A DNA stretch of 64,000 nt from Larkinella arboricola (lineage in GTDB: Bacteria; Bacteroidota; Bacteroidia; Cytophagales; Spirosomataceae), in contig NZ_QLMC01000006.1 in the NCBI RefSeq assembly GCF_003259745.1, positions 334,731-398,730 of the forward strand. Direction: 5' to 3'. Made by a program: the position numbers and the translations under genes. Shown here one piece after another: positions 36,464 to 45,570 of this stretch; positions within the stretch are counted from its first letter, which is position 1; every line of letters begins with the position of its first letter. The notes beneath the pieces are model-generated. The model did not search any database, was not told the DNA's origin, and worked only from the letters and a program-made list of their open reading frames with translations.

Positions 36464-38797
36464 TCAGGCCAGCCGGGCGAAACCCAGTTGATTTTGCCCA
36501 CCATGACTGCTATTTTCCAGCCCGCCCTGAATTTCCGGTTCCAATTCCTTTAAAACCTGTTCAAACGCTTCAAGAAACGCCTGTATATGCTTTTCTTCAT
36601 GTGCAAACATGAGGTAGAGCGCGGATGAAGCCAAAATTCCTTTTTCCAGCATTTTAGCGATGAACTTGGTCTTAACCAACCCAGAATGCGGACCCAATTG
36701 AAACTGAAGGGTGGGTGACACGGGCATCCCGCCGACCTGCAAACCGCAGCCCGGATAGCGCGCGGCAATCTTTTCCAGTGCTTCTTTCCAGGCCACTCCC
36801 CTGCTCCAAAGGCTTTCGTGGACATTCAGCGCCTTCATCTTTTTGAGTACCGCGAGTGCCGCAGCCGTACCAACCCCGTCGGTCCAGTAACTGGAAGAGA
36901 TAAAACTCGCATCGGCTTTCAGCATGATGTCGTCGCGACCAATCACCACCCCGAATGGAAAACCGTTGCTCATTGCTTTGGCGTACACCACCAGGTCGGG
37001 GGCTACCCCAAACTTGGACAACGCCCCCGGAAAACCGTAGCGGAGACCGCTTGTAACTTCATCAACCACAAATACGGCGCCCGATTCCCGGCAGCGGGCT
37101 GCGACGCGGTTTAAAAAATCATCCTGCGGATATTGCGAGCGCATCGGTTCCATCACCACGCCGGCCAGGTTACTCCCGAGTTTATTCAAGGCCGCTTCAA
37201 AGGATTCGAAATCATTGTACCGGAACGGAACCGAGGTGCCGCGAAGCTCCCGGGGCACCCCTTTGGGTTCCAGACCGGGTAACAAGTGCCCATCCAGCGC
37301 GGTATCATCGCTCAGGTTGGCCGCCAGATACCAGTCATGCCAGCCATGATATCCACAAAACGCGATACCGCTTTTACCCGTGGCCGCGCGTGCGATTCTT
37401 ACCGCCTGGACTAATGCATCACCTCCTCCCCGGGTATAGCGTACTTTTCCCGCCCAGGGGTGCAGCTCCAGCAGGAGGTCGGCCAGCTCAACTTCCTGTG
37501 GATTGACCAGTGAGGAGTAGGAGCCTAACAGCACTCTTCGTTGTACCGCTGCATTGACATCCGGATCCGCATAACCCAGCAGGACAGCACCAATACCCCC
37601 GGCAAAATCAAGGTAACGCCGACCGGCTAGATCCCAAACCTCGCAACCCGATGACTTGGAAAAATAAGCAGGCCACTGGTGCTGATCAAACATTTCGGCC
37701 CGCTTGGACAGGAGCCCGGTTCCTCCCGATATGACTTCGCGCGCGTGTTTCCACAACTCTGGCCCCGTTTCTTCTTGCGGTACGGCCTGTTGGGGAAGAT
37801 GCGGTTTTAATAACCGGAGGGCGTTGTTCAAAAATAGATCGCTGACATCCTTTTGGGTCAAACCGGTATCCTCACAGGCTTCCCGTAGGGTCAGCAGGGA
37901 CTCGATGCCTACCAGGGTCATTTCACTCGTCGTCGGCGGTCGGTGTTTGAGATCAATTAGCTCGGGGTGGAGCCAGAAGAAATAGTCGCCCGTCGTAACA
38001 CATCTGCCCCGCAGCTCGCTGACAGGAAAATCAGATCCCCAAAGCACGCGTCGCGGCCCCAGAATGCGCAGTGCAGCAGCGAATGACTCTGATTCGGTTA
38101 CGGCGGAGGTATCAATCACCACGTTGTCGAGATCCACCACCGAATACAATCCGCTGCGGGCGTTGCGGTAGTTAAAGCTGCGACCAACATGAGCCAGGAT
38201 CAGGTTGACATTGGGATATGCTCGGCAAAGCCGTCTTACTTCCCGTTGGTTGTCCGGGTCCTCCATCGCACCGTCCCGGACAATGTGCAGCAATAAAACC
38301 CCGTTGATTTCATGGAGCAATTCCCAAAGCCATTCGGGGACATACTCCGTCAGGGAAGCGTTCATGGTGTCGGGTCGGCTGGCGTAGCAATGGTACACTT
38401 TTACCCCGCAAAATAACCCACTCCGTAGATCACGGGCTACCTGTTCGGGTTCATCCTGCGGAGAGACCACCATCAGGGCCCGGCTCAGTGCGGTCCCGTT
38501 TTCCTTCACTTCGGTGCCAACCCAGCTATTGATTTCCGGACGAGCGGCATTTTTATGGGGCATTCCAAAATAAAGGCCGTGGATCGTCTTCACCGGCATA
38601 TATTGAAGAAGGGCGTCCCGGTGTTGTTTACATCCTAAAACCCCGGTGTCTTTGAGAAACGGAAAGGTGCCCGGAGCAAAGTGTGCGGGATGGTACGGAT
38701 GGGTGTGAATGTCATAAATTTCGTCGGGCATAAAACCTTGTAACGAAGACACACTTAATTGATGGTCGGTGGCGGTGAGTTCAGAATTGTATTTCAT
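36464..38797 (-). CDS. Amidohydrolase / class III aminotransferase fusion protein
   Basis: 777 residues in two parts. Residues about 25-320 form an amidohydrolase-2 barrel (DIHTHPYHP with His31 and His33, LILAHVG, LWGSDFPVSE). Residues about 350-765 form a PLP-dependent class III aminotransferase most like glutamate-1-semialdehyde 2,1-aminomutase: YLDFAGGIGAVLLGY, FCGYHGWHDWY, the cofactor Asp in FVVDEVTSGLR and the Schiff-base Lys607 in VYAKAMSNG. Both active sites look complete. The two steps may act in sequence on one small molecule, such as an amino sugar acid (inference). It follows the MFS gene after 5 bases, so the transported compound is probably the substrate. Confidence 0.88.
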   Translation of the reverse strand: MKYNSELTATDHQLSVSSLQGFMPDEIYDIHTHPYHPAHFAPGTFPFLKDTGVLGCKQHRDALLQYMPVKTIHGLYFGMPHKNAARPEINSWVGTEVKENGTALSRALMVVSPQDEPEQVARDLRSGLFCGVKVYHCYASRPDTMNASLTEYVPEWLWELLHEINGVLLLHIVRDGAMEDPDNQREVRRLCRAYPNVNLILAHVGRSFNYRNARSGLYSVVDLDNVVIDTSAVTESESFAAALRILGPRRVLWGSDFPVSELRGRCVTTGDYFFWLHPELIDLKHRPPTTSEMTLVGIESLLTLREACEDTGLTQKDVSDLFLNNALRLLKPHLPQQAVPQEETGPELWKHAREVISGGTGLLSKRAEMFDQHQWPAYFSKSSGCEVWDLAGRRYLDFAGGIGAVLLGYADPDVNAAVQRRVLLGSYSSLVNPQEVELADLLLELHPWAGKVRYTRGGGDALVQAVRIARAATGKSGIAFCGYHGWHDWYLAANLSDDTALDGHLLPGLEPKGVPRELRGTSVPFRYNDFESFEAALNKLGSNLAGVVMEPMRSQYPQDDFLNRVAARCRESGAVFVVDEVTSGLRYGFPGALSKFGVAPDLVVYAKAMSNGFPFGVVIGRDDIMLKADASFISSSYWTDGVGTAAALAVLKKMKALNVHESLWSRGVAWKEALEKIAARYPGCGLQVGGMPVSPTLQFQLGPHSGLVKTKFIAKMLEKGILASSALYLMFAHEEKHIQAFLEAFEQVLKELEPEIQGGLENSSHGGQNQLGFARLA

Positions 38798-38802
38798 AAT
38801 TT

Positions 38803-40059
38803 TTACAAGGCTGATTCCTTTTGATCGTTTTGTTGGACCGTGATGGATTCCGGGGTTGGTTGTATTTTATACAATAGAAAGGCGCACAACGCCAGCAGTA
38901 CGGCACCAGTTTGAAATACCGTAGACAGGTCAACCTTGGCATCCCGCAGCGCACCGCCGGCATACAGTCCGATGCCTCCGATAATACAGCTGAAGAAGTT
39001 CAATATCCCGTAGGCGGTTGCCCGGTAGCGCTCATCGGTGATCAGGCACAGAATAGGCATCATGTTGCCGTCGGTGAAGATGCGTGTAAACGAATACAAC
39101 ATAAAGCAGCCAATGGCCACCGACAGGATGGTGGTATGGCTGGCCAGAAAAATCGCGGGAGCCGCCAGGCATAACCCAACTACCGGCACTAAAATTCGCC
39201 CTCGGGGGTTTTTACGGGCCCAGCGGTCAGCCAGGATACCGCCCGTGATTACGCCAATGAGGGAGGCCGCGTGAAAATAGCCGGTTGAGTAGACACCAGC
39301 CATCGTTTGGGAAAGGTTAAAGTTTTCTTTAAAATAGGTCGGGAGCCATCCTACGATCATCCATCCGATGATTCCAAGCAAACTCCAGCAGGTTAAAGCA
39401 AAAATAAACCCACGACGCCCCAGGAGGTCTTTGACGGCTGCCCGGAACTTTACCTTTTCGGGTTGGTGAAGGCCCTGGGCTATGGTTGACGGTTGTTTTG
39501 GCGCATCTTTGAGCGAAAAGAGAAGAATCACCGCGTATCCGATTCCGATCATCCCGAAAATAAAGAAGGGATAGTTCCAGCTATGGTCGGTGGCCAGCCA
39601 GCCACCGACAAAGCCCATGCTTTGACCGACCATAATACCGGCCATGTGAATCCCGTTCGCCAGCGAGCGGGTAGAGCCTCGGTGGTAATCCATGATCAGT
39701 GCGACGGCCGCCGGGGCATAACACGACTCGCTGATACCCATCAGGGCCCGGGTTACCAGTAACGATTCGAAACTGGTGGCGTAGGACGTGAGCCAGGTTA
39801 CCGCCGACCAGACAAAAAGGCTTCCAATAATGACCCGGCTCCGGCTAAACCGGTCGGCCAAGAAGCCCGCAAACGGACTCAGAATTCCGTAGATCCACAG
39901 GAATACCGCGGTTAGCAAACCAAACTGGGCATCGGTCATCGGAATGGCTTCCACGAGCGAGCTACGCATGGTGGTAATCATCATTCTGTCCAGATAATTC
40001 AAGGCCCCCACGACACAGAGCATGGCAACAATCAGCCAGGGATAAGATTTAAATTTCAA
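38803..40059 (-). CDS. MFS transporter, anion:cation symporter type
   Basis: 418 residues with about 12 membrane helices. It opens WLIVAMLCVVGALNYLDRMM and has the MFS loop motif FLADRFSRSRVI, both typical of the ACS branch (hexuronate, galactonate and tartrate carriers). It would import an organic acid. The fusion-enzyme gene begins 5 bases after its stop, forming a two-gene operon. Substrate identity is inferred from family only. Confidence 0.88.
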   Translation of the reverse strand: MKFKSYPWLIVAMLCVVGALNYLDRMMITTMRSSLVEAIPMTDAQFGLLTAVFLWIYGILSPFAGFLADRFSRSRVIIGSLFVWSAVTWLTSYATSFESLLVTRALMGISESCYAPAAVALIMDYHRGSTRSLANGIHMAGIMVGQSMGFVGGWLATDHSWNYPFFIFGMIGIGYAVILLFSLKDAPKQPSTIAQGLHQPEKVKFRAAVKDLLGRRGFIFALTCWSLLGIIGWMIVGWLPTYFKENFNLSQTMAGVYSTGYFHAASLIGVITGGILADRWARKNPRGRILVPVVGLCLAAPAIFLASHTTILSVAIGCFMLYSFTRIFTDGNMMPILCLITDERYRATAYGILNFFSCIIGGIGLYAGGALRDAKVDLSTVFQTGAVLLALCAFLLYKIQPTPESITVQQNDQKESAL

Positions 40060-40644
40060 GGGTTAAAGGGTTAAAATAAGAGATTTATGATCGTATTATG
40101 TAGCTGCATACCCATTCCGGACTGGCTATTCTGAACGATGCAGGCGTGGTATCTACCCCCAGCTCAATCGACAGAAACCTAGCTCCTGATTGGCTATTTC
40201 GTCAAAGAATTAATACTTGGAGTCGACCGTGATATTCAATCACAACTGGCATAACGCTTCTTTGCAATATTATATATTGCTGCCGATCCGGTCTTGTACT
40301 TCTTTATTTAATACTAATACAATTTTTCGGTTAACTATGAATCTCACCGAGAGTTGATGATTTTGAATAGCATTGACGTTTTGACAGCTTATTATATCAG
40401 TGTAAGGCCATTTCAGCGTAATTCAGGCAACTAATTGCAGTGTGTTATGTTAATCACAACTCTACCTGGTAGCGGAGTGCAAATAGTAATAGATTCTCAT
40501 CAATCCCTCCTTTCACGGATTCAAGTAACGTTCTGAAAAATCAATAGGCAAGCATACCGTCAAACTGTGGCCATTTTTTCATCCGTAAAATCAACTTGTA
40601 GTCTTCATACTTAGGCTTATCTTTGTCAGTAACTTAACTTAAAA
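40060..40644. other. Intergenic region, no gene seen
   Basis: AT-rich divergent region between the MFS gene and the candidate toxin-antitoxin pair. No clear promoter pair or repeat was identified. Confidence 0.4.
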
Positions 40645-41145
40645 GTGAAGAATCACGTAACGATCCGGCTATTTAGAGCGTTTGAGCAAGTAAACTATTA
40701 TACGTTTTGGGTAGAGGATAGGCCCCAATCGGAGACAGATGACTTCTTTACCCGTTTTGAGCACAACCAGGCATTAAGCCACGACCTAAACCTACTAGTC
40801 ACCTGGTTAGTAGAAATCGGTCAGCGCCGGGGAGCCAAAGTCCGGTACTTTCGCTTTGAGAATAATGCCCAGGCACTCCCACCACCCGCTCGTATCATGG
40901 CCGAATTAGGTGATGACTATTGCCGGCTTAGGCTGTATGGCGTTCGCCTGTCTGACCAGGTGGTTATATTAGCTAACGGTGGCCCAAAAACCAGCCGTAC
41001 AGTGCAGGATAGCCCCGAGTTATTGGCTCACTTCCGGTTTGCCAATAAGATGGCAACCCAGATCCTAGAGATGATGCTGTCTGGTGAGTTAACCCTTAAA
41101 GGGAAACAAATTAACCAGATAGAGGCAATTGAACTTTTAGATTAA
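40645..41145 (+). CDS. Candidate toxin of a toxin-antitoxin pair (unrecognised family)
   Basis: 166 residues from a GTG start. Residues about 80-130 (AELGDDYCRLRLYGVRL, QVVILANGGPKTSRTVQDSP) resemble the strand-turn pattern of HigB/RelE-like proteins, where a short basic loop follows the sheet, but the N-terminal 70 residues are unusual. The next gene, 8 bases downstream, encodes a Cro/C1-type DNA-binding protein. Toxin-first order is the HigBA arrangement. Function is inferred from this context only. Confidence 0.5.
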   Translation: MKNHVTIRLFRAFEQVNYYTFWVEDRPQSETDDFFTRFEHNQALSHDLNLLVTWLVEIGQRRGAKVRYFRFENNAQALPPPARIMAELGDDYCRLRLYGVRLSDQVVILANGGPKTSRTVQDSPELLAHFRFANKMATQILEMMLSGELTLKGKQINQIEAIELLD

Positions 41146-41153
41146 TAAACACT

Positions 41154-41426
41154 ATGGATGCTTTTGATCGGATTGCGGCCCGTACTCCCGCTCAAACCCG
41201 GCGAACTGTCGCCAAGATGCTGGATGTAGCCGACCGGATTCACGACATTTTGCAACAAAAAGGCATGAGTCAAAAAGACCTTGCTGTCGCCCTGCGTAAG
41301 TCAGAGTCCGAAATCAGCAAATGGCTGAGTGGTACTCATAATCTGGAGCTAAAGACGATAATCCGAATTGAGGAAGCCCTTGGCGAAGAGATTCTGGTTG
41401 TTCCCCGACAGCCGCTCGCTGCCTGA
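41154..41426 (+). CDS. XRE-family helix-turn-helix protein, candidate antitoxin
   Basis: 90 residues. The helix-turn-helix reads LQQKGMSQKDLAVALRKSES followed by EISKWLSGTHNLELKTIIRI, a complete Cro/C1 domain. The N-terminal 30 residues are charged. The short spacing to the preceding gene suggests co-translation. Antitoxins of this type usually neutralise the partner and repress their own promoter. Confidence 0.8.
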   Translation: MDAFDRIAARTPAQTRRTVAKMLDVADRIHDILQQKGMSQKDLAVALRKSESEISKWLSGTHNLELKTIIRIEEALGEEILVVPRQPLAA

Positions 41427-41699
41427 CACAGTTATCGTTGCTTGTAAGTTAAGTAGTGAAATGGACCATAAGCCAGTAGGTATAATTTCATACTGCCACC
41501 CTAACGGGGAACCGTCTGGCAACAGGGTACCTCACCAAGAGGTGGAGGATTTTGTATTAATCTGCTTCTTAAAAGTGCCGAAGATATGTGGTTTCTTGAT
41601 GAATACAACCAACTGACTCCTAACCGCATCTTCTCGAAAATGATCTACACTAGTTCGTAATTTTGTGACCGGTTCACCGACGGTCGATCGCTGCCGTGC

Positions 41700-41923
41700 G
41701 GATACTTTTATGTTATTTGGATATTGGGCTGGCTGTTGGCCCAAAAGCCGTGGATTGTGCCCATCCGGCACGACGAAGTTAAATCGCCTGGAGGAATAAT
41801 CTGGGCGTTGCGGAAGTAAACCTGACCGCTGGTGAGCTTGAGCAAATTGAAAAAGAGGCCTCCAACATCACGATTCAGGGGGTTCGTTATCCGGCTGAGA
41901 TGGAGAAGAAAAGTGGTCTGTAA
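41700..41923 (+). pseudogene. Aldo/keto reductase, C-terminal remnant
   Basis: Frames joined by small shifts give WLLAQKPWIVPI, TTKLNRLEE, NLGVAEVNLTAGELEQIEKE and RYPAEMEKKSGL, ending at TAA 41921-41923. This is the C terminus of an aldo/keto reductase with the cofactor-binding Lys region. At least three indels are present. An intact member of the same family begins 200 bases downstream. The rest of 41427-42122 has no recognised gene. Confidence 0.7.
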
Positions 41924-42122
41924 TTACGAAATGTCTGTATCAGTAAATGCCTTTTTCCAAGATAATACATGAATACATGAGGCTTTCATCGTCTCACAAA
42001 CCGCTGGTTTTGCAACGTAGTGTGACTTTTAAAGTGCATCAGGGATATAACTACAACTATCAGGAATTTGAACACACCGTTCTGGTCAGGATGGAGGACA
42101 TTTGTTTTATAAAATTTCAGGT

Positions 42123-43130
42123 ATGGAACAAATGAAAAAAGTAACTTTAGGTACCCAGGGATTGCAGGTGCCACAAATTGGTTTAGGCTGCATGGGCATG
42201 ACCGGGTTTGCCGGTAATGACATGTATGGGAAAGCCCATGAAGACCAAGCCATCGCTACGATTCACCGTTCGTTTGAGTTAGGCGGCAATTGGCTTGATA
42301 CAGCCGATTTGTATGGCCCTTTCGACAATGAAAAGCTGATTGCCAAAGCGGTGGGCAACAGCCGCCACCAGTATATTATTGCTACAAAATTTGGGTGGGA
42401 AATTGATGATTCCGGTACGCTTACCTGGACCATTAATGGCAGGCCAGATTATGTACGAAAAGCTCTAGAGCGTTCGCTTCAAAATTTGAAAACCGATTAC
42501 ATCGATTTATTCTACCTGCACCGCCTTGATAAGAGCACACCCGTTGAAGAAACCGTGGGCGCCATGGCAGAATTAGTGCACGAAGGGAAAGTTCGCTACC
42601 TGGGTTTGTCGGAGGTGTCGGCAGAAACGGTGCGAAAGGCCAATGCGGTGCACCCCATTACAGCGGTGCAATCCGAGTATTCGTTGTTTGAAAGAACGGT
42701 AGAAGCCCGTGGTATTCTCCGGGAATTACAGGAAATGGGGGTTGGTTTTGTCGCCTATTCTCCATTGGGCAGAGGCTTTTTGTCAGGAGCAGTACGAACC
42801 ATGGATGATTTGCCAGAAAATGATTTCCGTCGGCATATGCCTCGTTTTCAACCCGCTTATTTCGATAAAAATATTGAGCTCCTTCAGGCAATTGAAGCCC
42901 TGGCGAACCAAAAAAACATTACGCCTTCTCAGCTTGCATTGGCCTGGGTGCTGAAAAAAGGAGCTTTGCCAATACCCGGTACAAAACGCAGGACGTATCT
43001 GGAGCAAAATATGGAAGCGGCTTTCGTGGAGTTGACCGACTCCGAAATGGAAAAACTGGAAGCGATTGTCCCGTTGGGTATCGATACCGGTAATGCGTAT
43101 GATGAATTTGGAATGGGCCTGATTGATTAA
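42123..43130 (+). CDS. Aldo/keto reductase
   Basis: 335 residues from ATG 42123; a longer TTG start at 42102 is less likely. The catalytic tetrad is visible: Asp in NWLDTADLYG, Tyr of the same motif, Lys in IATKFGWE and His in DLFYLHRLD. The NADPH-binding end (LPIPGTKRRTYLEQNMEAA) is complete. It reduces aldehydes or ketones with NADPH; the substrate is not evident. A terminator hairpin follows, and an AraC regulator gene comes next, a common pairing in which the regulator controls the reductase. Confidence 0.92.
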   Translation: MEQMKKVTLGTQGLQVPQIGLGCMGMTGFAGNDMYGKAHEDQAIATIHRSFELGGNWLDTADLYGPFDNEKLIAKAVGNSRHQYIIATKFGWEIDDSGTLTWTINGRPDYVRKALERSLQNLKTDYIDLFYLHRLDKSTPVEETVGAMAELVHEGKVRYLGLSEVSAETVRKANAVHPITAVQSEYSLFERTVEARGILRELQEMGVGFVAYSPLGRGFLSGAVRTMDDLPENDFRRHMPRFQPAYFDKNIELLQAIEALANQKNITPSQLALAWVLKKGALPIPGTKRRTYLEQNMEAAFVELTDSEMEKLEAIVPLGIDTGNAYDEFGMGLID

Positions 43131-43138
43131 CTTTCATT

Positions 43139-43182
43139 CGCCGATGAATGCCGACCACAAAAGCTAGCGGCATTCATCGGCG
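43139..43182 (+). terminator. Strong hairpin between aldo/keto reductase and AraC genes
   Basis: 15-base perfect arms (43139-43153 and 43168-43182) around 14 bases, 9 bases after the stop, followed by GAGAGATTTT. Probably a terminator or an RNA-stability element. Confidence 0.6.
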
Positions 43183-43218
43183 AGAGATTTTACGCCCGAT
43201 CAACGCTATTTTCTTGTT

Positions 43219-44115
43219 ATGAAGAATATCCAAACCATCACCGAGTTTCACCGGCTGTTGTCGCTGCCGGAGCCACAGCATCCGTTGGTGAGTGTGACGC
43301 AATCGGAACTCTGTAAATTTGAAGCCGGAGGTCCCTGGGCTCAGTTTATTCACCAGTTTTACTGTATTGCCCTGAAACGGGATGTGAAGGGTAAAATCAA
43401 ATACGGGCAACAAACGTATGATTATGATAAAGGCATCCTGAGTTTTACCGCCCCTCGGCAGGTCCAATCGCTGGATGTACAAACCCTGGAATGCGGTACG
43501 GGTTTGCTATTGATGTTTCACCCGGATCTACTGCTCAGGCATCCCTTGGTAACCACTATTAGCCAATATGGTTTCTTTTCGTATGCCGTCCACGAAGCGC
43601 TGCATTTATCGCCCACAGAAGAAGAGGATATTAGTGCTCTATTCAACAAGATAGCCCAGGAGTGCCAGCATATTGATCGACATACCCAAGATATCATTCT
43701 GTCGCAGATCGATCTTTTGCTCAACTATTCCAATCGGTTTTACGAACGGCAGTTTATCACTCGGAAAAACCATACCAGCGATTTGCTGATAAAATTTCAG
43801 GCGATTGTTGATGGCTACTTCAATTCTGATCAAGCAGAAGAAAAAGGGTTGCTGACCGTGCAGCAAGTGGCAGCCGCGATGCATCTGTCTCCCAATTATT
43901 TGAGCGATATGCTTCGGTTTCATACCGGTCAAAATGCCCAGCAACACATTCAGCTTCGGTTGATCGAAAAAGCCAAGGAAATACTGGTTATTAGCAGCTT
44001 GACAGTAGGTGAAATAGCGTATCAGTTAGGCTTCGAGCATCCACAGTCTTTCAGTAAGTTTTTCAAAGCAAAGACGCATCTGTCGCCTTTGGAATTTCGA
44101 GCTTCGTTTAATTGA
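43219..44115 (+). CDS. AraC-family transcriptional regulator
   Basis: 298 residues. The N-terminal about 190 residues form a cupin-like sensing domain. The C-terminal AraC domain has two helix-turn-helices (LLTVQQVAAAMHLSPNYLSD and LTVGEIAYQLGFEHPQSFSK) and the usual ending LSPLEFRA. It follows the aldo/keto reductase gene and probably controls it, responding to a carbonyl compound (inference). Confidence 0.92.
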   Translation: MKNIQTITEFHRLLSLPEPQHPLVSVTQSELCKFEAGGPWAQFIHQFYCIALKRDVKGKIKYGQQTYDYDKGILSFTAPRQVQSLDVQTLECGTGLLLMFHPDLLLRHPLVTTISQYGFFSYAVHEALHLSPTEEEDISALFNKIAQECQHIDRHTQDIILSQIDLLLNYSNRFYERQFITRKNHTSDLLIKFQAIVDGYFNSDQAEEKGLLTVQQVAAAMHLSPNYLSDMLRFHTGQNAQQHIQLRLIEKAKEILVISSLTVGEIAYQLGFEHPQSFSKFFKAKTHLSPLEFRASFN

Positions 44116-44146
44116 GGTGAATGGTCAATTCATTCACCTCAATTAA
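44108..44146 (+). terminator. Hairpin overlapping the AraC stop codon
   Basis: 16-base perfect arms (44108-44123, including the TGA, and 44131-44146) around 7 bases. A clear terminator candidate for the AraC gene, and possibly for the convergent gene ending at 44276. Confidence 0.65.
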
Positions 44147-44275
44147 GGACTTCCCAATTTTAGCGAATGGCGACAAGCTACTTCTTCTCAAAAAATGCTC
44201 CCACTTGAGACGAAATAACGTTGGTGTGTCTGCTTCAGAAATGGGGCGTATTTTGAAGCAGTTCTACACACTTTC

Positions 44276-45301
44276 TTACTTTTTAAAATCCGTAATACGA
44301 CTCCCATCATACCGATATACCCCATCAGCCCCGAACCATATACTACCATCACTAGCTTCTAAAATCCCAAATAGCATCCTGCCTTCTTTGGGGTTTAGCT
44401 CCGTTACCAGCGGTGTTTTATTGGACAAGGTCTTTGCCTCATAACGAGAAAGTACCCAACCCTGGGCAGTTTCTGAACTCGTCCAAATGTTGCCCTTTTT
44501 ATCTTCGTAGATATACCCCACAAAATTCTGGGTGATGTTGGTGAATGTGCTGCCATCATAGCGCCAAAGGCCATTCGTGCCACCCAGCCAGATCGTACCC
44601 ATTTTATCTTCAATAATCGATCGAACATTGGTAAAAGGTTGGCCCATAGAAGTTGTATTGGTAAATGTTTTACCGTCATAAACGAAGGTATTGTCCCTGG
44701 TGCCAAACCAAAACTTGCCGGTTTTGTCTTCAATAATCGCATTGATTTCATGCGGGGGCCGGGTAAAATCGGGAAAAGGTATTCCTGTTCTATCTTCAAC
44801 CATAGAACCTCCATTCAGCCTATAATTTCGAAAGGATTTGCCATCGTAACGGCTTACCCCTCCGTTAGCACCGAACCAAACATGGCCGATTTTATCTTCA
44901 TAAATACAAACAACCTCATTATTAATGAGTCCGTCCCTGGTTGTAAAGTTTCGAAAGGAGTTGCCATCATAATAATAAACCCCTGCGCCAATCGAGCCGA
45001 ACCACAAGGCCCCGTTTCGATCTTCTAAAACCGAAAAAAAACGAGCCGAACTCACCTTACTGGTGATATTGGTAAACGATGTCCCATTGTACCGAAAAAC
45101 ACCATCAAAGGCCGCTATCCAAATATTGCCCTTTCTATCTTGCTTGATCGTACGAGCAATATGGTTAGGTCCATAGGAGGTAATGAGTTCTTTCGTTTCG
45201 GACGTGATCGTGTCTTTGGGCAGGTCAGTCTTATTTTGCCCTTTACAGGCAGTGTAAAAAACAACCAGTATCAACAAGGCATATACGGCGTACTTCATCA
45301 T
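44276..45301 (-). CDS. Stand-alone two-component-type beta-propeller lipoprotein
   Basis: 341 residues with a lipoprotein signal (LLILVVFYTAC). Seven or so Reg_prop blades follow, each with the pattern VWFGANGGVSRYDGKSFRN or IIEDKTGKFWFGTRDN. These repeats normally form the sensor of hybrid histidine kinases, but here there is no membrane helix or kinase after them. It is likely a periplasmic or surface protein, perhaps interacting with a kinase. It lies downstream of a second propeller lipoprotein-like gene on the same strand. Confidence 0.8.
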   Translation of the reverse strand: MMKYAVYALLILVVFYTACKGQNKTDLPKDTITSETKELITSYGPNHIARTIKQDRKGNIWIAAFDGVFRYNGTSFTNITSKVSSARFFSVLEDRNGALWFGSIGAGVYYYDGNSFRNFTTRDGLINNEVVCIYEDKIGHVWFGANGGVSRYDGKSFRNYRLNGGSMVEDRTGIPFPDFTRPPHEINAIIEDKTGKFWFGTRDNTFVYDGKTFTNTTSMGQPFTNVRSIIEDKMGTIWLGGTNGLWRYDGSTFTNITQNFVGYIYEDKKGNIWTSSETAQGWVLSRYEAKTLSNKTPLVTELNPKEGRMLFGILEASDGSIWFGADGVYRYDGSRITDFKK

Positions 45302-45570
45302 TAGTTCTTTTTTATGGCCCTATGGTTTCAACAAATTATAAGTCTTCGTGCCAGGATCTCGTTAATTGCTCGTAAAAGAATGGTAATGAGATGTTAACGA
45401 AACGAAGGTTTTCCCAACAGTGTACTGTTTGGTCCCTCGGAATAAGTGAGTGTATTGGGTTGAGACTGGTAGTTTAAGCCAAGACCAAACAGGAGGCCAT
45501 GTTGGGTGCCATTCCAGAATTCGGGCGTTTGAAGAGACAACATACACCGTATTTCTGAGTTTGGAGTTTT
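45302..45570 (-). other. Intergenic region with a possible outer-membrane barrel remnant
   Basis: Near 45410-45520 the minus strand reads NGTQHGLLFGLGLNYQSQPN, then TLTYSEGPNSTLLGKPSFR and a stop, which resembles a beta-barrel C terminus. It lacks any upstream part. Low certainty. Confidence 0.25.
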
